From the NCBI GenBank assembly GCA_019117495.1, contig DWZP01000006.1, positions 1 through 64,000 of the forward strand: DNA of 64,000 bases, read 5' to 3'. The position numbers and the translations under genes were made by a program. Source of the stretch: Fusicatenibacter_A intestinipullorum. GTDB taxonomy: Bacteria; Bacillota; Negativicutes; Acidaminococcales; Acidaminococcaceae. Each line of letters starts with the position of its first letter. Position 1 is the stretch's first letter. Shown piece by piece: positions 5,421-13,445 of this stretch. Under the pieces are notes generated by a model, which worked only from the letters and a program-made list of their open reading frames with translations, had not been told where the DNA came from and did not search any database.

Positions 5421-8021
5421 ATGAAAAAAGAACAGTTTAACGTTACCGGCATGACCTGTGCCGCCTGCAGCGCCCGTGTGGAAAAAGCTGTAGGCAAACT
5501 GCCGGGCGTGGATAAAATAGCGGTTAATTTATTAAAAAACAGCATGGTGGTTGAATATGATGAAACGGCACTCGATACTCAGAAAATAATCGGTGCCGTT
5601 ACAGAAGCCGGGTACGGCGCGTCGCTGAAAGAAGCTGTACAGCAGGGCAAAGCCTCTAAATCAATGCAGGCTTCGGCAAACGATATTGCGCGGCAGGAAT
5701 ATGAGGCGGTGAAAAAACGCCTGAAGCTTTCACTGGTGTTTGCCGTGCCGCTTTCGTATATCTCCATGGGGCATATGATGGGCTGGCCGCTGCCGGAGAT
5801 TTTCTTTGGCGTGGAAAACGCCATGATTTTTTCGCTGACGCTTTTATTGCTGGTTATTCCGGTAGTGTTTATTAATTTTAAGTTTTTCCGCGTCGGTTTT
5901 AAAACTCTTTTTGCGGCTTCGCCGAATATGGATTCCCTTATTGCCATTGGCGCGTCGGCTTCGCTTGTTTACGGCGTGTACGCGCTTTATAAAATTGCTT
6001 ACGGCTTTGGGCACGGCGATTTGGAATTGGTGCACCGCTTCTCGATGGACTTGTATTTTGAATCCGCCGGTATGATTTTAACGCTGATTACCTTCGGCAA
6101 GTTTCTGGAAGCGCGTGCCAAAGGCAGAACGAGCGACGCGATTACCAAGCTGATGGATTTGGCTCCGAAAACAGCCGTTGTTGAGCGTGACGGCGCAGAG
6201 CTTGAAATACCCGTTGAAGAAGTTGAAAAAGGCGATATTCTTGTGGTGCGCAGCGGCATGAGTGTGCCGGTGGACGGCGTTTTAACCGAAGGGCATGCAG
6301 CGGTTGACGAATCGGCAATTACCGGCGAGAGCATTCCTGTGGAAAAGGAAACCGGCAGCAAGGTTACCGGGGCAACGGTTGTAAAATCGGGCTTTTTTAA
6401 AATGCGTGCCGACAGGGTTGGCGAAGATACCACGTTGGCGCAGATTGTGCGGCTTGTGGATGACGCTACAAGTTCCAAACCGCCCATTGCCAAAATGGCG
6501 GACAAGGTAAGCGGCGTGTTTGTGCCTGCCGTTATCGGCATTGCGCTTGTAACGGCGGCAGTATGGCTTTTGCTTGGCGAAAGCTTTGAGTTTGCACTCT
6601 CCAACGCTATTGCCGTGCTGGTAATATCGTGCCCGTGCGCGCTGGGACTGGCAACGCCTACGGCAATTATGGTGGGCACCGGGCGCGGTGCGGCCAGCGG
6701 CGTTTTGATTAAATCTGCGGAAGCGTTGGAAACGGTGCACGAAGTTAACACCATAGTGCTTGATAAAACCGGCACCATAACACAGGGCGAGCCCGGAGTG
6801 ACGGATGTTTTATACAGCAAAAGCGCCGGTGAAGCGCAGCTTGTTAAAACGGCGGCGTCGCTGGAAAAATATTCCGAACACCCGCTGGCACAGGCGATTG
6901 TAAAATATGCGGAACAAAAAAACGTGCAGCTTGCGCCGGTAACAGGCTTTGCGCAGCAGGCCGGGCGCGGCATTAAAGGCGTAATGGAAGGCAAGGGCTG
7001 TTTTGGCGGCAACCGCAGAATGCTGGAGGAAGCCGGGCTTTATGATGATAACGTAAAAATGCTGGAAGAAAAACTGGCGGCCGAAGGCAAAACACCGCTG
7101 TTTTTTGCCCGTGACGGCATACTGCTCGGCATTATTGCCCTGGCAGACAGGGTAAAACCTACAAGCCGCGCGGCCATAGAAGAAATGAAGCGCATGGGGC
7201 TGGAGGTAGTAATGCTTACCGGCGACAACGCGCGCACGGCGCAGGCCATACAGAAAGAGGTAGGCGCTGACCGCGTGGTGGCAGAGGTTTTGCCGCAGGA
7301 TAAGGAAACGGAAATACGCCGTTTGCAGCAGCAGGGCAAAAAAGTTGCCATGGTTGGCGACGGCATTAACGATGCACCTGCACTGGCGCGTGCCGATGTT
7401 GGCATTGCCATTGGCGCCGGTACGGATATAGCCATTGAATCGGCAGATCTGGTGCTGATGAAAAATGACCTGCTGGATGTTGCCGGTGCTGTTCAGCTTG
7501 GGCACGCGGTAATACGCAACATTAAGCAGAACCTGTTCTGGGCGCTGTTTTACAATGCCATCTGTATTCCTGTGGCGGCGGGCGTGTTCTATCCGTGGTT
7601 CGGCATTAAGCTAAGCCCCATGCTGGGCGCGCTGGCCATGAGCTTCAGTTCCGTTTTTGTTGTAACCAATGCCCTGCGGTTAAGGTTCTTTAACCCGGTG
7701 TATGCGGCAGATACCGTTGCGGATGCGTCCGGCGCTGCTGCGCACGAATGCAGGGTTGAGGCAGTAGATATATTAAACACCAACAAAAAAGAAAGGGTTG
7801 ATACCATGAAAAAAGTACTTGATATTGAAGGCATGATGTGCCAGCACTGCGTAGCACATGTAAACAAAGCCTTAAGCGGTATTGAAGGCGTGGAAGCCGT
7901 TGAAGTTTCGCTGGAGAACAAAAACGCAGCCGTTACGCTTGCCGCTGATGTTAGCGACGATGCGCTTGTTAAAGCCGTTGTTGACGCAGGCTACGAAGTA
8001 AAAGGCGTTAAAACCTTATAA
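5421..8021 (+). CDS. copA: Copper-exporting P1B-1 ATPase with C-terminal CopZ-like domain
   Basis: 866 residues. An N-terminal HMA domain has GMTCAACS (Cys13/Cys16). The ATPase core has TGES (301-304), CPC (404-406), DKTGT (Asp448) and GDGINDAP. The last two membrane segments carry the YN and MxxSS copper signatures (FYNAICIPV and MSFSSVF). Unusually, a second HMA domain (MMCQHC, Cys807/Cys810) follows the last membrane segment. This domain starts at an internal Met796 (7806) preceded by GAAAGGG, so a free CopZ-sized 71-residue chaperone may also be made. The start at 5421 is chosen because AAGGAG lies 7 nt before it; an upstream in-frame ATG at 5394 lacks one. Divergent from the HxlR regulator. 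Confidence 0.93.
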   Translation: MKKEQFNVTGMTCAACSARVEKAVGKLPGVDKIAVNLLKNSMVVEYDETALDTQKIIGAVTEAGYGASLKEAVQQGKASKSMQASANDIARQEYEAVKKRLKLSLVFAVPLSYISMGHMMGWPLPEIFFGVENAMIFSLTLLLLVIPVVFINFKFFRVGFKTLFAASPNMDSLIAIGASASLVYGVYALYKIAYGFGHGDLELVHRFSMDLYFESAGMILTLITFGKFLEARAKGRTSDAITKLMDLAPKTAVVERDGAELEIPVEEVEKGDILVVRSGMSVPVDGVLTEGHAAVDESAITGESIPVEKETGSKVTGATVVKSGFFKMRADRVGEDTTLAQIVRLVDDATSSKPPIAKMADKVSGVFVPAVIGIALVTAAVWLLLGESFEFALSNAIAVLVISCPCALGLATPTAIMVGTGRGAASGVLIKSAEALETVHEVNTIVLDKTGTITQGEPGVTDVLYSKSAGEAQLVKTAASLEKYSEHPLAQAIVKYAEQKNVQLAPVTGFAQQAGRGIKGVMEGKGCFGGNRRMLEEAGLYDDNVKMLEEKLAAEGKTPLFFARDGILLGIIALADRVKPTSRAAIEEMKRMGLEVVMLTGDNARTAQAIQKEVGADRVVAEVLPQDKETEIRRLQQQGKKVAMVGDGINDAPALARADVGIAIGAGTDIAIESADLVLMKNDLLDVAGAVQLGHAVIRNIKQNLFWALFYNAICIPVAAGVFYPWFGIKLSPMLGALAMSFSSVFVVTNALRLRFFNPVYAADTVADASGAAAHECRVEAVDILNTNKKERVDTMKKVLDIEGMMCQHCVAHVNKALSGIEGVEAVEVSLENKNAAVTLAADVSDDALVKAVVDAGYEVKGVKTL

Positions 8022-8050
8022 AAAACAGCCCTTCGGTGCGGAAGGGCTGC
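8021..8050 (-). terminator. Terminator for the merR-side transcript
   Basis: CAGCCCTTC/GAAGGGCTG stem (8026-8034/8041-8049). On the minus strand it is followed by a T-run that overlaps the copA stop region. Confidence 0.75.
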
Positions 8051-8057
8051 AAAGAAG

Positions 8058-8093
8058 CAGTGCCGGGCGGTGTGTTCCGGCGCTGTTTTTTTA
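8058..8093 (+). terminator. Terminator of copA
   Basis: CAGTGCCGG/CCGGCGCTG stem (8058-8066/8077-8085, one T-G pair) followed by seven T's. Confidence 0.8.
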
Positions 8094-8094
8094 T

Positions 8095-8181
8095 GCTGTG
8101 CGGATGGTTAATGTCGGCGGCTTTGGCAAAGCTGCCGCTTTCGGCAACGGTAATAAAAGTTTCAAGCTGAGGGTTGTACAA
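8095..8181 (-). pseudogene. Remnant of a LysR-family regulator N-terminus
   Basis: Starting at a TTG at 8181, the minus strand encodes LYNPQLETFITVAESGSF followed by AKAADINHPHS. This matches the first ~28 residues of a LysR DNA-binding domain (consensus NPQLETFxTVAEsGSFxKAA). Similarity then ends and the frame runs into the terminator and the copA end. The rest of the ~300-residue gene is missing. It lies 15 nt past the merR stop, so a deletion probably fused a former lysR gene to the copA flank. Confidence 0.7.
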
Positions 8182-8196
8182 AATAAATCACTTCTT

Positions 8197-8580
8197 TTAA
8201 ATGCACTCGCAGCCCATGTTATTGCTGCGGAATGCGCCCTGTTCGTAAAGTTCAATTTTATGGTTCAGGCGGCTCAGCGTTTCCTGCATATGCTGCAAAC
8301 GGTTTTCCAGCCTGTCGCGTTCTGCAATTAAAAGTTCTTCTCGTTCTTTTAAGGTGCTGTCGCCTTCCAAAAACAGGTGCATATAACGGGTCAGCACTTC
8401 AATGGAAAGCCCTGCTTCGCGCATACATTTAATAAATTCTATGCGTTCGCAGTCAATGCTGCTGTAATCGCGGTTGCCGCTTTTGTTGCGCGCTACGGCC
8501 GGCAGCAGGCCAATGCGCTCGTAATAGCGCAGCGTGTCGGCCGTAAGGCCGAATTTTTTGCTTACTTCTGCAATGTTCAT
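8197..8580 (-). CDS. MerR-family transcriptional regulator
   Basis: 127 residues. The N-terminal winged helix (MNIAEVSKKFGLTADTLRYY, then ERIGLLPA) is classic MerR; a long C-terminal coiled coil (about residues 75-115) follows, then a short tail GCECI with two Cys. Domain size matches the AdhR/YraB-like group rather than the metal-site MerR/CueR group. It is the last gene of a minus-strand unit with a lipoprotein phosphoesterase and a 35-residue peptide. That unit's promoter, and the divergent one, have the 19-bp -35/-10 spacing used by MerR activators, so this protein is the obvious local regulator. The signal sensed is unknown. Confidence 0.88.
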   Translation of the reverse strand: MNIAEVSKKFGLTADTLRYYERIGLLPAVARNKSGNRDYSSIDCERIEFIKCMREAGLSIEVLTRYMHLFLEGDSTLKEREELLIAERDRLENRLQHMQETLSRLNHKIELYEQGAFRSNNMGCECI

Positions 8581-8611
8581 GTCTGGTCACCTCGTGTAAA
8601 TTAGCCGCGCT

Positions 8612-8719
8612 TTAAGCGGACAGGATTTTATAGGCGCTGCATACGGCTACGCGCCCGCTGATGTTGATAATGGTGTAAATAACGGCAAGAATTGCTGCAC
8701 TTTGCAGTAAAACCTTCAT
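8612..8719 (-). CDS. Small single-span membrane peptide (35 aa), unknown function
   Basis: The peptide begins MKVLLQSAAILAVIYTIINI and continues SGRVAVCSAYKILSA. The first 20 residues form one membrane helix; a basic tail follows. The ATG lies 4 nt downstream of the phosphoesterase stop, and that gene's last codons (GAGGGGGAA) supply the ribosome site, implying translational coupling. merR follows 31 nt later. No family is recognised. The tight packing between two co-oriented genes is the main support for it being real. Confidence 0.55.
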   Translation of the reverse strand: MKVLLQSAAILAVIYTIINISGRVAVCSAYKILSA

Positions 8720-8722
8720 AAA

Positions 8723-9997
8723 TTATTCCCCCTCTTTGGTGATGGTTGCGGTATCGAATTCGGTGCCGTCCGGCAAAAATGCCTTAAAGGTTAATGTTTG
8801 CGGAGTTTTGCTGAGCGTTATGTAGTTGGCGTCCTCAGGCTGCGGCGCAAGGGCTGCATCCGCCGTATTGCGCTGCCACAGGTTGGCGTAGCGCACGCTT
8901 CCGGCAACGCCGGTTAAAATGTAGGTTATGCCGGTGTTATCGGGCTTAAAGCCTTTTAACGGCACGCGGCGGCGGTAGGTATGCAGGTGCGCCGTAAGCA
9001 CGGCGTCTACATTATATTCTTCAAAAACGGGCATCAGTTGCTGCGCCCAGGGCGTAAACTGAATGCTTGCCGGGTCGAAATTGTTGGGGCGGTCGGTAAA
9101 GGCATAACGCAGAATGTCTTTATGCATCAGCACAATTTTCCATTTGCTCTGCGTACCGGCAAGGTCACTGCGCAGCCAGCTTAACTGCTGCTGCATTAAA
9201 TCGGGGTTAAAGTCCGCCATTTCGTCGGTCTGCGTGTTCAGCACAACAAAATGCACATCGCCGTAATCAAAGCTGTAATACAGGTTTTTATTGGCGCCGG
9301 TGCCGTTTTCCGGCAGGTTAAACAGCGTTAAATACGGCGTCGGCGGGGCAATCTGCCAGTCCATATTGTAGGTTTCGTGGTTGCCCATTACCGGCGCAAA
9401 CGGAATGTTTTCAATCATTGGCGCAACAGAATTAAACCAGGCGCGCCACTGCGAAAAATCGTAGCCGTTGTCAACCAGATCGCCCATGTTGATAAAAAAG
9501 GCGGCGTCTTCATTTTTGCTGTAGGCAGTTTGTGCCAGCTTGCGCCAGCCGCTGTAATCGGATGACTGCGAATCGGGAAATACCAGCGTTTTAAAGCTGT
9601 CCGGCTGAGCGGCCGGAAGTTTGTGCCAGCCGGTGCGGCTGCCTTCGTAGCCTGCGCGGTATTCGTAGGCACTGCCGGGTTCAAGCCCTGTCAGCGCGGC
9701 GGTGTAAACGTAAAGGGTACCGCTGCCGGTGTTAAGCTCCTGCACGGAAGCAGGAACGGCTGTTATTTGCCCTGCGGCGTTTTTATATTCGGCCGCCGGG
9801 TTTTCAAGCTTTTCATCAGCCTGCCACATAATGGTGCGGCTTGTTGATGCGTCGGCGGTAATCAGCTGGCGCAGATAGCTTATTTTATCTGCGCCGGCGT
9901 AATTTTCGGCCTGCCCGGTTGCAGGTGCGGTATATACGGCGCAGCCTGCTGCCAAAAATACTGCCAGTACAATAATGTATTTAAGATATTTTTTCAT
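8723..9997 (-). CDS. Secreted lipoprotein metallophosphoesterase (purple-acid-phosphatase-like)
   Basis: 424 residues. A type II signal peptide with lipobox LAAGC anchors it outside the cytoplasmic membrane. An N-terminal fibronectin-like domain (about 50-125, from TSRTIMWQADEKLENPAAEY) precedes a calcineurin-type catalytic domain with metal ligands in GDLVDNG, MGNHETY, MHKDILR and HLHTYRR. This layout matches PhoD/purple acid phosphatase-like bacterial enzymes that cleave phosphate esters. The ATG at 9997 is preferred because AAGGAG then sits 8-9 nt ahead. First gene of a minus-strand unit with a small peptide and merR; its promoter has a 19-bp spacer. A second, divergent phosphoesterase faces it. 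Confidence 0.88.
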   Translation of the reverse strand: MKKYLKYIIVLAVFLAAGCAVYTAPATGQAENYAGADKISYLRQLITADASTSRTIMWQADEKLENPAAEYKNAAGQITAVPASVQELNTGSGTLYVYTAALTGLEPGSAYEYRAGYEGSRTGWHKLPAAQPDSFKTLVFPDSQSSDYSGWRKLAQTAYSKNEDAAFFINMGDLVDNGYDFSQWRAWFNSVAPMIENIPFAPVMGNHETYNMDWQIAPPTPYLTLFNLPENGTGANKNLYYSFDYGDVHFVVLNTQTDEMADFNPDLMQQQLSWLRSDLAGTQSKWKIVLMHKDILRYAFTDRPNNFDPASIQFTPWAQQLMPVFEEYNVDAVLTAHLHTYRRRVPLKGFKPDNTGITYILTGVAGSVRYANLWQRNTADAALAPQPEDANYITLSKTPQTLTFKAFLPDGTEFDTATITKEGE

Positions 9998-10041
9998 AGG
10001 CATTACTCCTTTAAAAACAGCGTAATTTTATGGCTAATATT

Positions 10042-10072
10042 AATATATCAGTTATAGTGAACTTCAAGTCAA
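10042..10072 (-). promoter_or_regulatory. MerR-type promoter (19-bp spacer) of the lipoprotein phosphoesterase
   Basis: Minus-strand TTGACT (10067-10072), 19-nt spacer containing AAGTTCACT, TATATT (10042-10047). The overlong spacer with a central dyad is the hallmark of MerR-activated promoters. Confidence 0.75.
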
Positions 10073-10094
10073 GCGGTTTTCAAAAATTTTTTAC

Positions 10095-10125
10095 TTGACT
10101 TAAAGTGCACTCCAAAGTATATATT
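10095..10125 (+). promoter_or_regulatory. MerR-type promoter (19-bp spacer) of the membrane phosphoesterase
   Basis: TTGACT (10095-10100), 19-nt spacer containing AAGTGCACT, TATATT (10120-10125). It shares both hexamers, the spacer length and the AAGTKCACT core with the divergent promoter 22 bp away. Confidence 0.78.
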
Positions 10126-10155
10126 ATATAAAACGGACAATAAAGGAGAATGCCG

Positions 10156-11250
10156 ATGAACCTTTTTATGATTGTTATGTATTCGTATCTGGCCGCCATG
10201 GGCATCGCCGTATGGTTTTACTACCGCACTCTTATTCCGGGGCTTACGTCATGGCTGTGGCCGCTTGCCGTAGTTTGCTGCACTGCAAGCTACCTTGTAA
10301 GCCACAGCGGCTATATCGTTCACCCGGAGCCTCTCGCACGTGCACTGGCGTGGATTGGTAATGTATGGATTCTGTTCGGTTTTTACAGCCTTTTGCTGAT
10401 GCTTTTAAACGGCGTTTTAATTATACCGGCCAAAATTTTCGGCGTGCATTACCGTTTCAGCACACCGCTGGCCGTGATTGGGCTTGTTGTTATAAGTGCT
10501 TCCATTATTTTTGGCATTTATAAAGCAATGAACCCCATAGTGCGTACGGAAACGGTGGCTGCCTCCAAAAATATTGAAGCCGATACCAAAATAGTGCTGG
10601 TAACGGATTTGCACCTTGGGCATATTAACGCACTTGGCGCAGCGCAGGATGTTGTGCAGCGCATAAACGCCCAAAAGCCGGATCTGGTTTTGATAGGCGG
10701 CGATATTGTTGACGAAAAGCTCAGCTATGTGCTGGATAACGGCTCGCTGGAAGCATTGAAATTTGATGCACCGCTGGGAACCTATGCCGTTTACGGCAAC
10801 CACGATTACCTTGACGGCGAAATGAAGGAAATACGCAGGATTTTAGGGGCAAACGGCATTACGCTGCTGGAAAATGAAAGCGCCGTGCTGCCGCAGGGCA
10901 TAAAACTTACCGGCCTGCGCGATTACAGCCGCGACCGCGGTACGGAAGCGCTGGAACACCTGGCAGAAGGCAACGCGGATTATTTCAGTGTTTTAATCGA
11001 CCATCAGCCGCGGCGTTTGTTTGAAGCCGCCAAAGCTGGCTATGACTTGAGCGTTTCCGGGCATACGCATGCCGGGCAGGTATGGCCGTTCCGCTATATT
11101 ACCCAAAGCATGTATCTGCTTGACTACGGCATGACCTATGTTGACGGCATGGCGGCAATCGTAAGCAACGGCAACGGCTTCTGGGGTCCGCCGGTGCGCA
11201 TGGGCCCGTACCCCGAAATTGTTGTTATCAACGTAAAAAAAGCAGGTTAA
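10156..11250 (+). CDS. Membrane-anchored metallophosphoesterase (YkuE/YaeI-like)
   Basis: 364 residues. The N-terminal ~115 residues form about four membrane helices; a calcineurin-like phosphoesterase domain follows. Metal ligands are visible in VTDLHLGH, GGDIVDE, YGNHDYLDG and SGHTHAGQVWPF. YkuE/YaeI-type proteins of this group are linked to lipid-linked phosphate substrates at the membrane. The ATG at 10156 is chosen over 10150 because AGGAG then lies 7 nt upstream. Divergent from a secreted phosphoesterase under a matching MerR-type promoter, so the two enzymes are probably co-induced. Confidence 0.88.
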   Translation: MNLFMIVMYSYLAAMGIAVWFYYRTLIPGLTSWLWPLAVVCCTASYLVSHSGYIVHPEPLARALAWIGNVWILFGFYSLLLMLLNGVLIIPAKIFGVHYRFSTPLAVIGLVVISASIIFGIYKAMNPIVRTETVAASKNIEADTKIVLVTDLHLGHINALGAAQDVVQRINAQKPDLVLIGGDIVDEKLSYVLDNGSLEALKFDAPLGTYAVYGNHDYLDGEMKEIRRILGANGITLLENESAVLPQGIKLTGLRDYSRDRGTEALEHLAEGNADYFSVLIDHQPRRLFEAAKAGYDLSVSGHTHAGQVWPFRYITQSMYLLDYGMTYVDGMAAIVSNGNGFWGPPVRMGPYPEIVVINVKKAG

Positions 11251-11257
11251 AATTCAG

Positions 11258-11285
11258 CACCGCTCAAACGGGCGGTGTTTTTCTT
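11258..11285 (+). terminator. Terminator of the membrane phosphoesterase gene
   Basis: CACCGCTC/GGGCGGTG stem (11258-11265/11270-11277), AAAC loop, then TTTTTCTTT. Confidence 0.85.
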
Positions 11286-11389
11286 TGTAAGAAACATGTT
11301 AAGCAAACCGTTAAACTGTAATTTTTTTAACAATGTATATTTAAAATTGCGTTTTGTACACAAAAATCCTTACAAAAATAACAAAATAC

Positions 11390-11418
11390 TTGCCTGTAAA
11401 ACGCTAAAGTGCTACAAT
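11390..11418 (+). promoter_or_regulatory. Promoter of the aminotransferase gene
   Basis: TTGCCT (11390-11395), 17-nt spacer, TACAAT (11413-11418), 69 nt upstream of the ATG. Confidence 0.6.
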
Positions 11419-11487
11419 TTATAATTATAAAAGTACACCATAAATTGCATTGTACTGATTTTAAAAAGTATTTGGAGGGAAAGAAAA

Positions 11488-12669
11488 ATGAAATTTGCCA
11501 AACGTATGGAAAGGATGCAGGCATCCGAAATCCGTGAACTCTTAAAACTTACCGCACAGCCGGATATCATCTCTTTTGCAGGCGGCCTGCCCGCACCGGA
11601 ACTGTTTCCGGTTGAAGAAATTGCCAAAGTTTCCCATGACCTGGTAGAAAAAGAAGGCCGTCAGCTGCTGCAATACGCAACTACCGAAGGCCGCCCGACC
11701 CTGCGCGCTAAAATTGCCAAACGCATGAAAGATAAATACCATACCGAAGTTGACCCGGACGATATTCTTATTACCACCGGCAGCCAGCAGTGCCTTGATT
11801 TTGCAGGCAAGCTGTTCCTTGACCCCGGCGACGTTGTTCTGTGCGAAAGCCCGTCCTACCTCGGCGCGCTGAACGCTTTTAATGCTTACGAGCCTAAATT
11901 TGTAGAAGTTCCGACCGATGACGGCGGCCTGATTCCGGAAGAACTGGATAAAATTCTTGCCACTACCCCGAACTGCAAATTCATTTATGTAATTCCTGAT
12001 TTCCAGAACCCGACCGGCCGCACCTGGAGCCTTGAACGCCGCCATAAATTTATGGAAGTTGTCAACAAATATAACCTGCCGGTACTGGAAGACAATCCGT
12101 ACGGCGAACTCCGCTACGAAGGCGAAATTCTTCCTTCCCTTAAATCCATGGATACCAAAGGCCTTGTTATGTTCCTCGGCACTTTCTCCAAAATCTTCTG
12201 CCCGGGCCTGCGCTTAGGCTGGGTTGCAGCAGAACATTCCGTACTGGAAGAATTTGTTAAAATCAAACAAAGCGCCGACCTGCATACCTCCAACTTCGAC
12301 CAGGGCGTTGCCGACGCTTACATTGAAAACTACGACCTTGACAAACACGTTGAAGAAATTAAGGCACTGTACAAAAAACGCCGCGACCTCATCCTGAAAA
12401 CCATGGAAGAAGAATTCCCCGAAGGCGTTGAATGGACTCATCCTGAAGGCGGCCTGTTCCTTTGGGTAACCGTTCCGGAAGGCGTAAGCGCTAAAGAAGT
12501 ATTCCATAAATGCATTGAAATGAAAGTTGCTGCCGTTATCGGCGATGCGTTCTATCCGAATGACAAAACCGACCGCAGCATGCGCGTAAACTACTCCAAC
12601 ATGACCGAAGACAGAATTGTTGAAGGCGTTAAACGTATGGCCAAAGCCATTAAAGAATGCATGAAATAA
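11488..12669 (+). CDS. PLP-dependent aminotransferase, class I/II fold (2-aminoadipate/LysN-like)
   Basis: 393 residues, cytoplasmic. The PLP lysine is in GTFSKIFCPGLRLGW (Lys235). The N-terminal stretch IISFAGGLPAPELFPVEEI and VIPDFQNPTGRTWSLERR are characteristic of the KAT/AadAT/LysN aminotransferase group. That group moves amino groups between branched, aromatic or 2-aminoadipate-type amino acids and 2-oxoglutarate. Length is normal. GGAGGG precedes the ATG. Codon choice is strongly biased, suggesting high expression. Monocistronic between its own promoter and terminator. The exact substrate cannot be told from sequence. Confidence 0.88.
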   Translation: MKFAKRMERMQASEIRELLKLTAQPDIISFAGGLPAPELFPVEEIAKVSHDLVEKEGRQLLQYATTEGRPTLRAKIAKRMKDKYHTEVDPDDILITTGSQQCLDFAGKLFLDPGDVVLCESPSYLGALNAFNAYEPKFVEVPTDDGGLIPEELDKILATTPNCKFIYVIPDFQNPTGRTWSLERRHKFMEVVNKYNLPVLEDNPYGELRYEGEILPSLKSMDTKGLVMFLGTFSKIFCPGLRLGWVAAEHSVLEEFVKIKQSADLHTSNFDQGVADAYIENYDLDKHVEEIKALYKKRRDLILKTMEEEFPEGVEWTHPEGGLFLWVTVPEGVSAKEVFHKCIEMKVAAVIGDAFYPNDKTDRSMRVNYSNMTEDRIVEGVKRMAKAIKECMK

Positions 12670-12683
12670 CTGCATAAAAAATT

Positions 12684-12716
12684 ATCCCTCTGCCCTAAGG
12701 CGGAGGGATTTTTTTA
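12684..12716 (+). terminator. Terminator of the aminotransferase gene
   Basis: An 11-bp stem (12684-12694/12699-12709, one T-G pair), CTAA loop, seven T's. It overlaps the stop codon of the convergent lysE gene. Confidence 0.88.
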
Positions 12717-13298
12717 ATATCCGAACAGTGATGCGGCGCAGTAAACCAAAAGCAGTGCCATTATGGTGTTGACGCTTTTGGTATGGCGGCTGAACAAAAG
12801 GCGGAATGCCGAACCAAACGCTGACCAGCACAGCGTAAATATAAAACCGATAAAGGCAAGCAGCAGCGCAAACAAGGTAAGTTTAAAAGGCTCGCCCGCG
12901 TAAAACGGCAGAATGTAGGCCTGCATGGACATAATACAGTAAATGTAAATTTTAGGGTTGATAAACTGCAAAATAAGGCCGGAATAAAAGCCGCTGCGCG
13001 AATGGTCTTCGGTGATAACGCCGTCGCTTTTATAAGTTGCCCATGCCAGATGAAGCATATAGGCAGCGCCTGCAATAAGCATCGGCGTTTTAACCGCAGG
13101 TATAAGCTCTGTAAGGGTGCTGCAAAAAGCGGTGCAGATAAGCATTACCGCAGCAAAGCCTGCCAGAATGCCAAAGTTAAAGGGCAGCGCTCCCTTAAAA
13201 CCCAGCCTGCCGCCGTTGCTCATGGACATAATATTATTGGGACCCGGCGTTGCTGCTGTTATAACAGCGTAGGTTAAAAATGCAAACCAGTTGAACAT
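12714..13298 (-). CDS. LysE/RhtB-family amino-acid exporter
   Basis: 194 residues with about six membrane helices. The family signature ATPGPNNIMSMSNGGRLGF lies in the first third. LysE-type proteins export amino acids or related small metabolites by proton exchange. The ATG at 13298 is chosen because GAAAGGA stands upstream; in-frame residues further upstream lie in the promoter region. Convergent with the aminotransferase gene; single-gene unit. Substrate unknown. Confidence 0.87.
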   Translation of the reverse strand: MFNWFAFLTYAVITAATPGPNNIMSMSNGGRLGFKGALPFNFGILAGFAAVMLICTAFCSTLTELIPAVKTPMLIAGAAYMLHLAWATYKSDGVITEDHSRSGFYSGLILQFINPKIYIYCIMSMQAYILPFYAGEPFKLTLFALLLAFIGFIFTLCWSAFGSAFRLLFSRHTKSVNTIMALLLVYCAASLFGY

Positions 13299-13340
13299 AA
13301 AACGGTATCCTTTCGCAATATAATAATGTGTTACTTTTAT

Positions 13341-13369
13341 ATTGTAAGTTGCCTTTTTAATGTTGTCAA
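13341..13369 (-). promoter_or_regulatory. Promoter of the lysE-family gene
   Basis: Minus-strand TTGACA (13364-13369), 17-nt spacer, TACAAT (13341-13346). Confidence 0.7.
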
Positions 13370-13402
13370 AAGAAGTGTGCTGCAATATGCAGGCGGCAAA
13401 TT

Positions 13403-13430
13403 AAAAATCCCGGCGTAAACCGGGATTTTT
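13403..13430 (-). terminator. Terminator of the alpha/beta hydrolase gene
   Basis: Perfect 11-bp AAAAATCCCGG/CCGGGATTTTT stem with CGTAAA loop; the stem's own A/T tails provide the U-run. Confidence 0.8.
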
Positions 13431-13445
13431 GCGTTAATTATGCTT

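Noticed and set aside
5999..7012. A 337-codon Ser/Thr/Pro-rich frame opposite copA
   Set aside because: Composition is typical of the reverse complement of a GC-rich P-type ATPase gene; no start signals.
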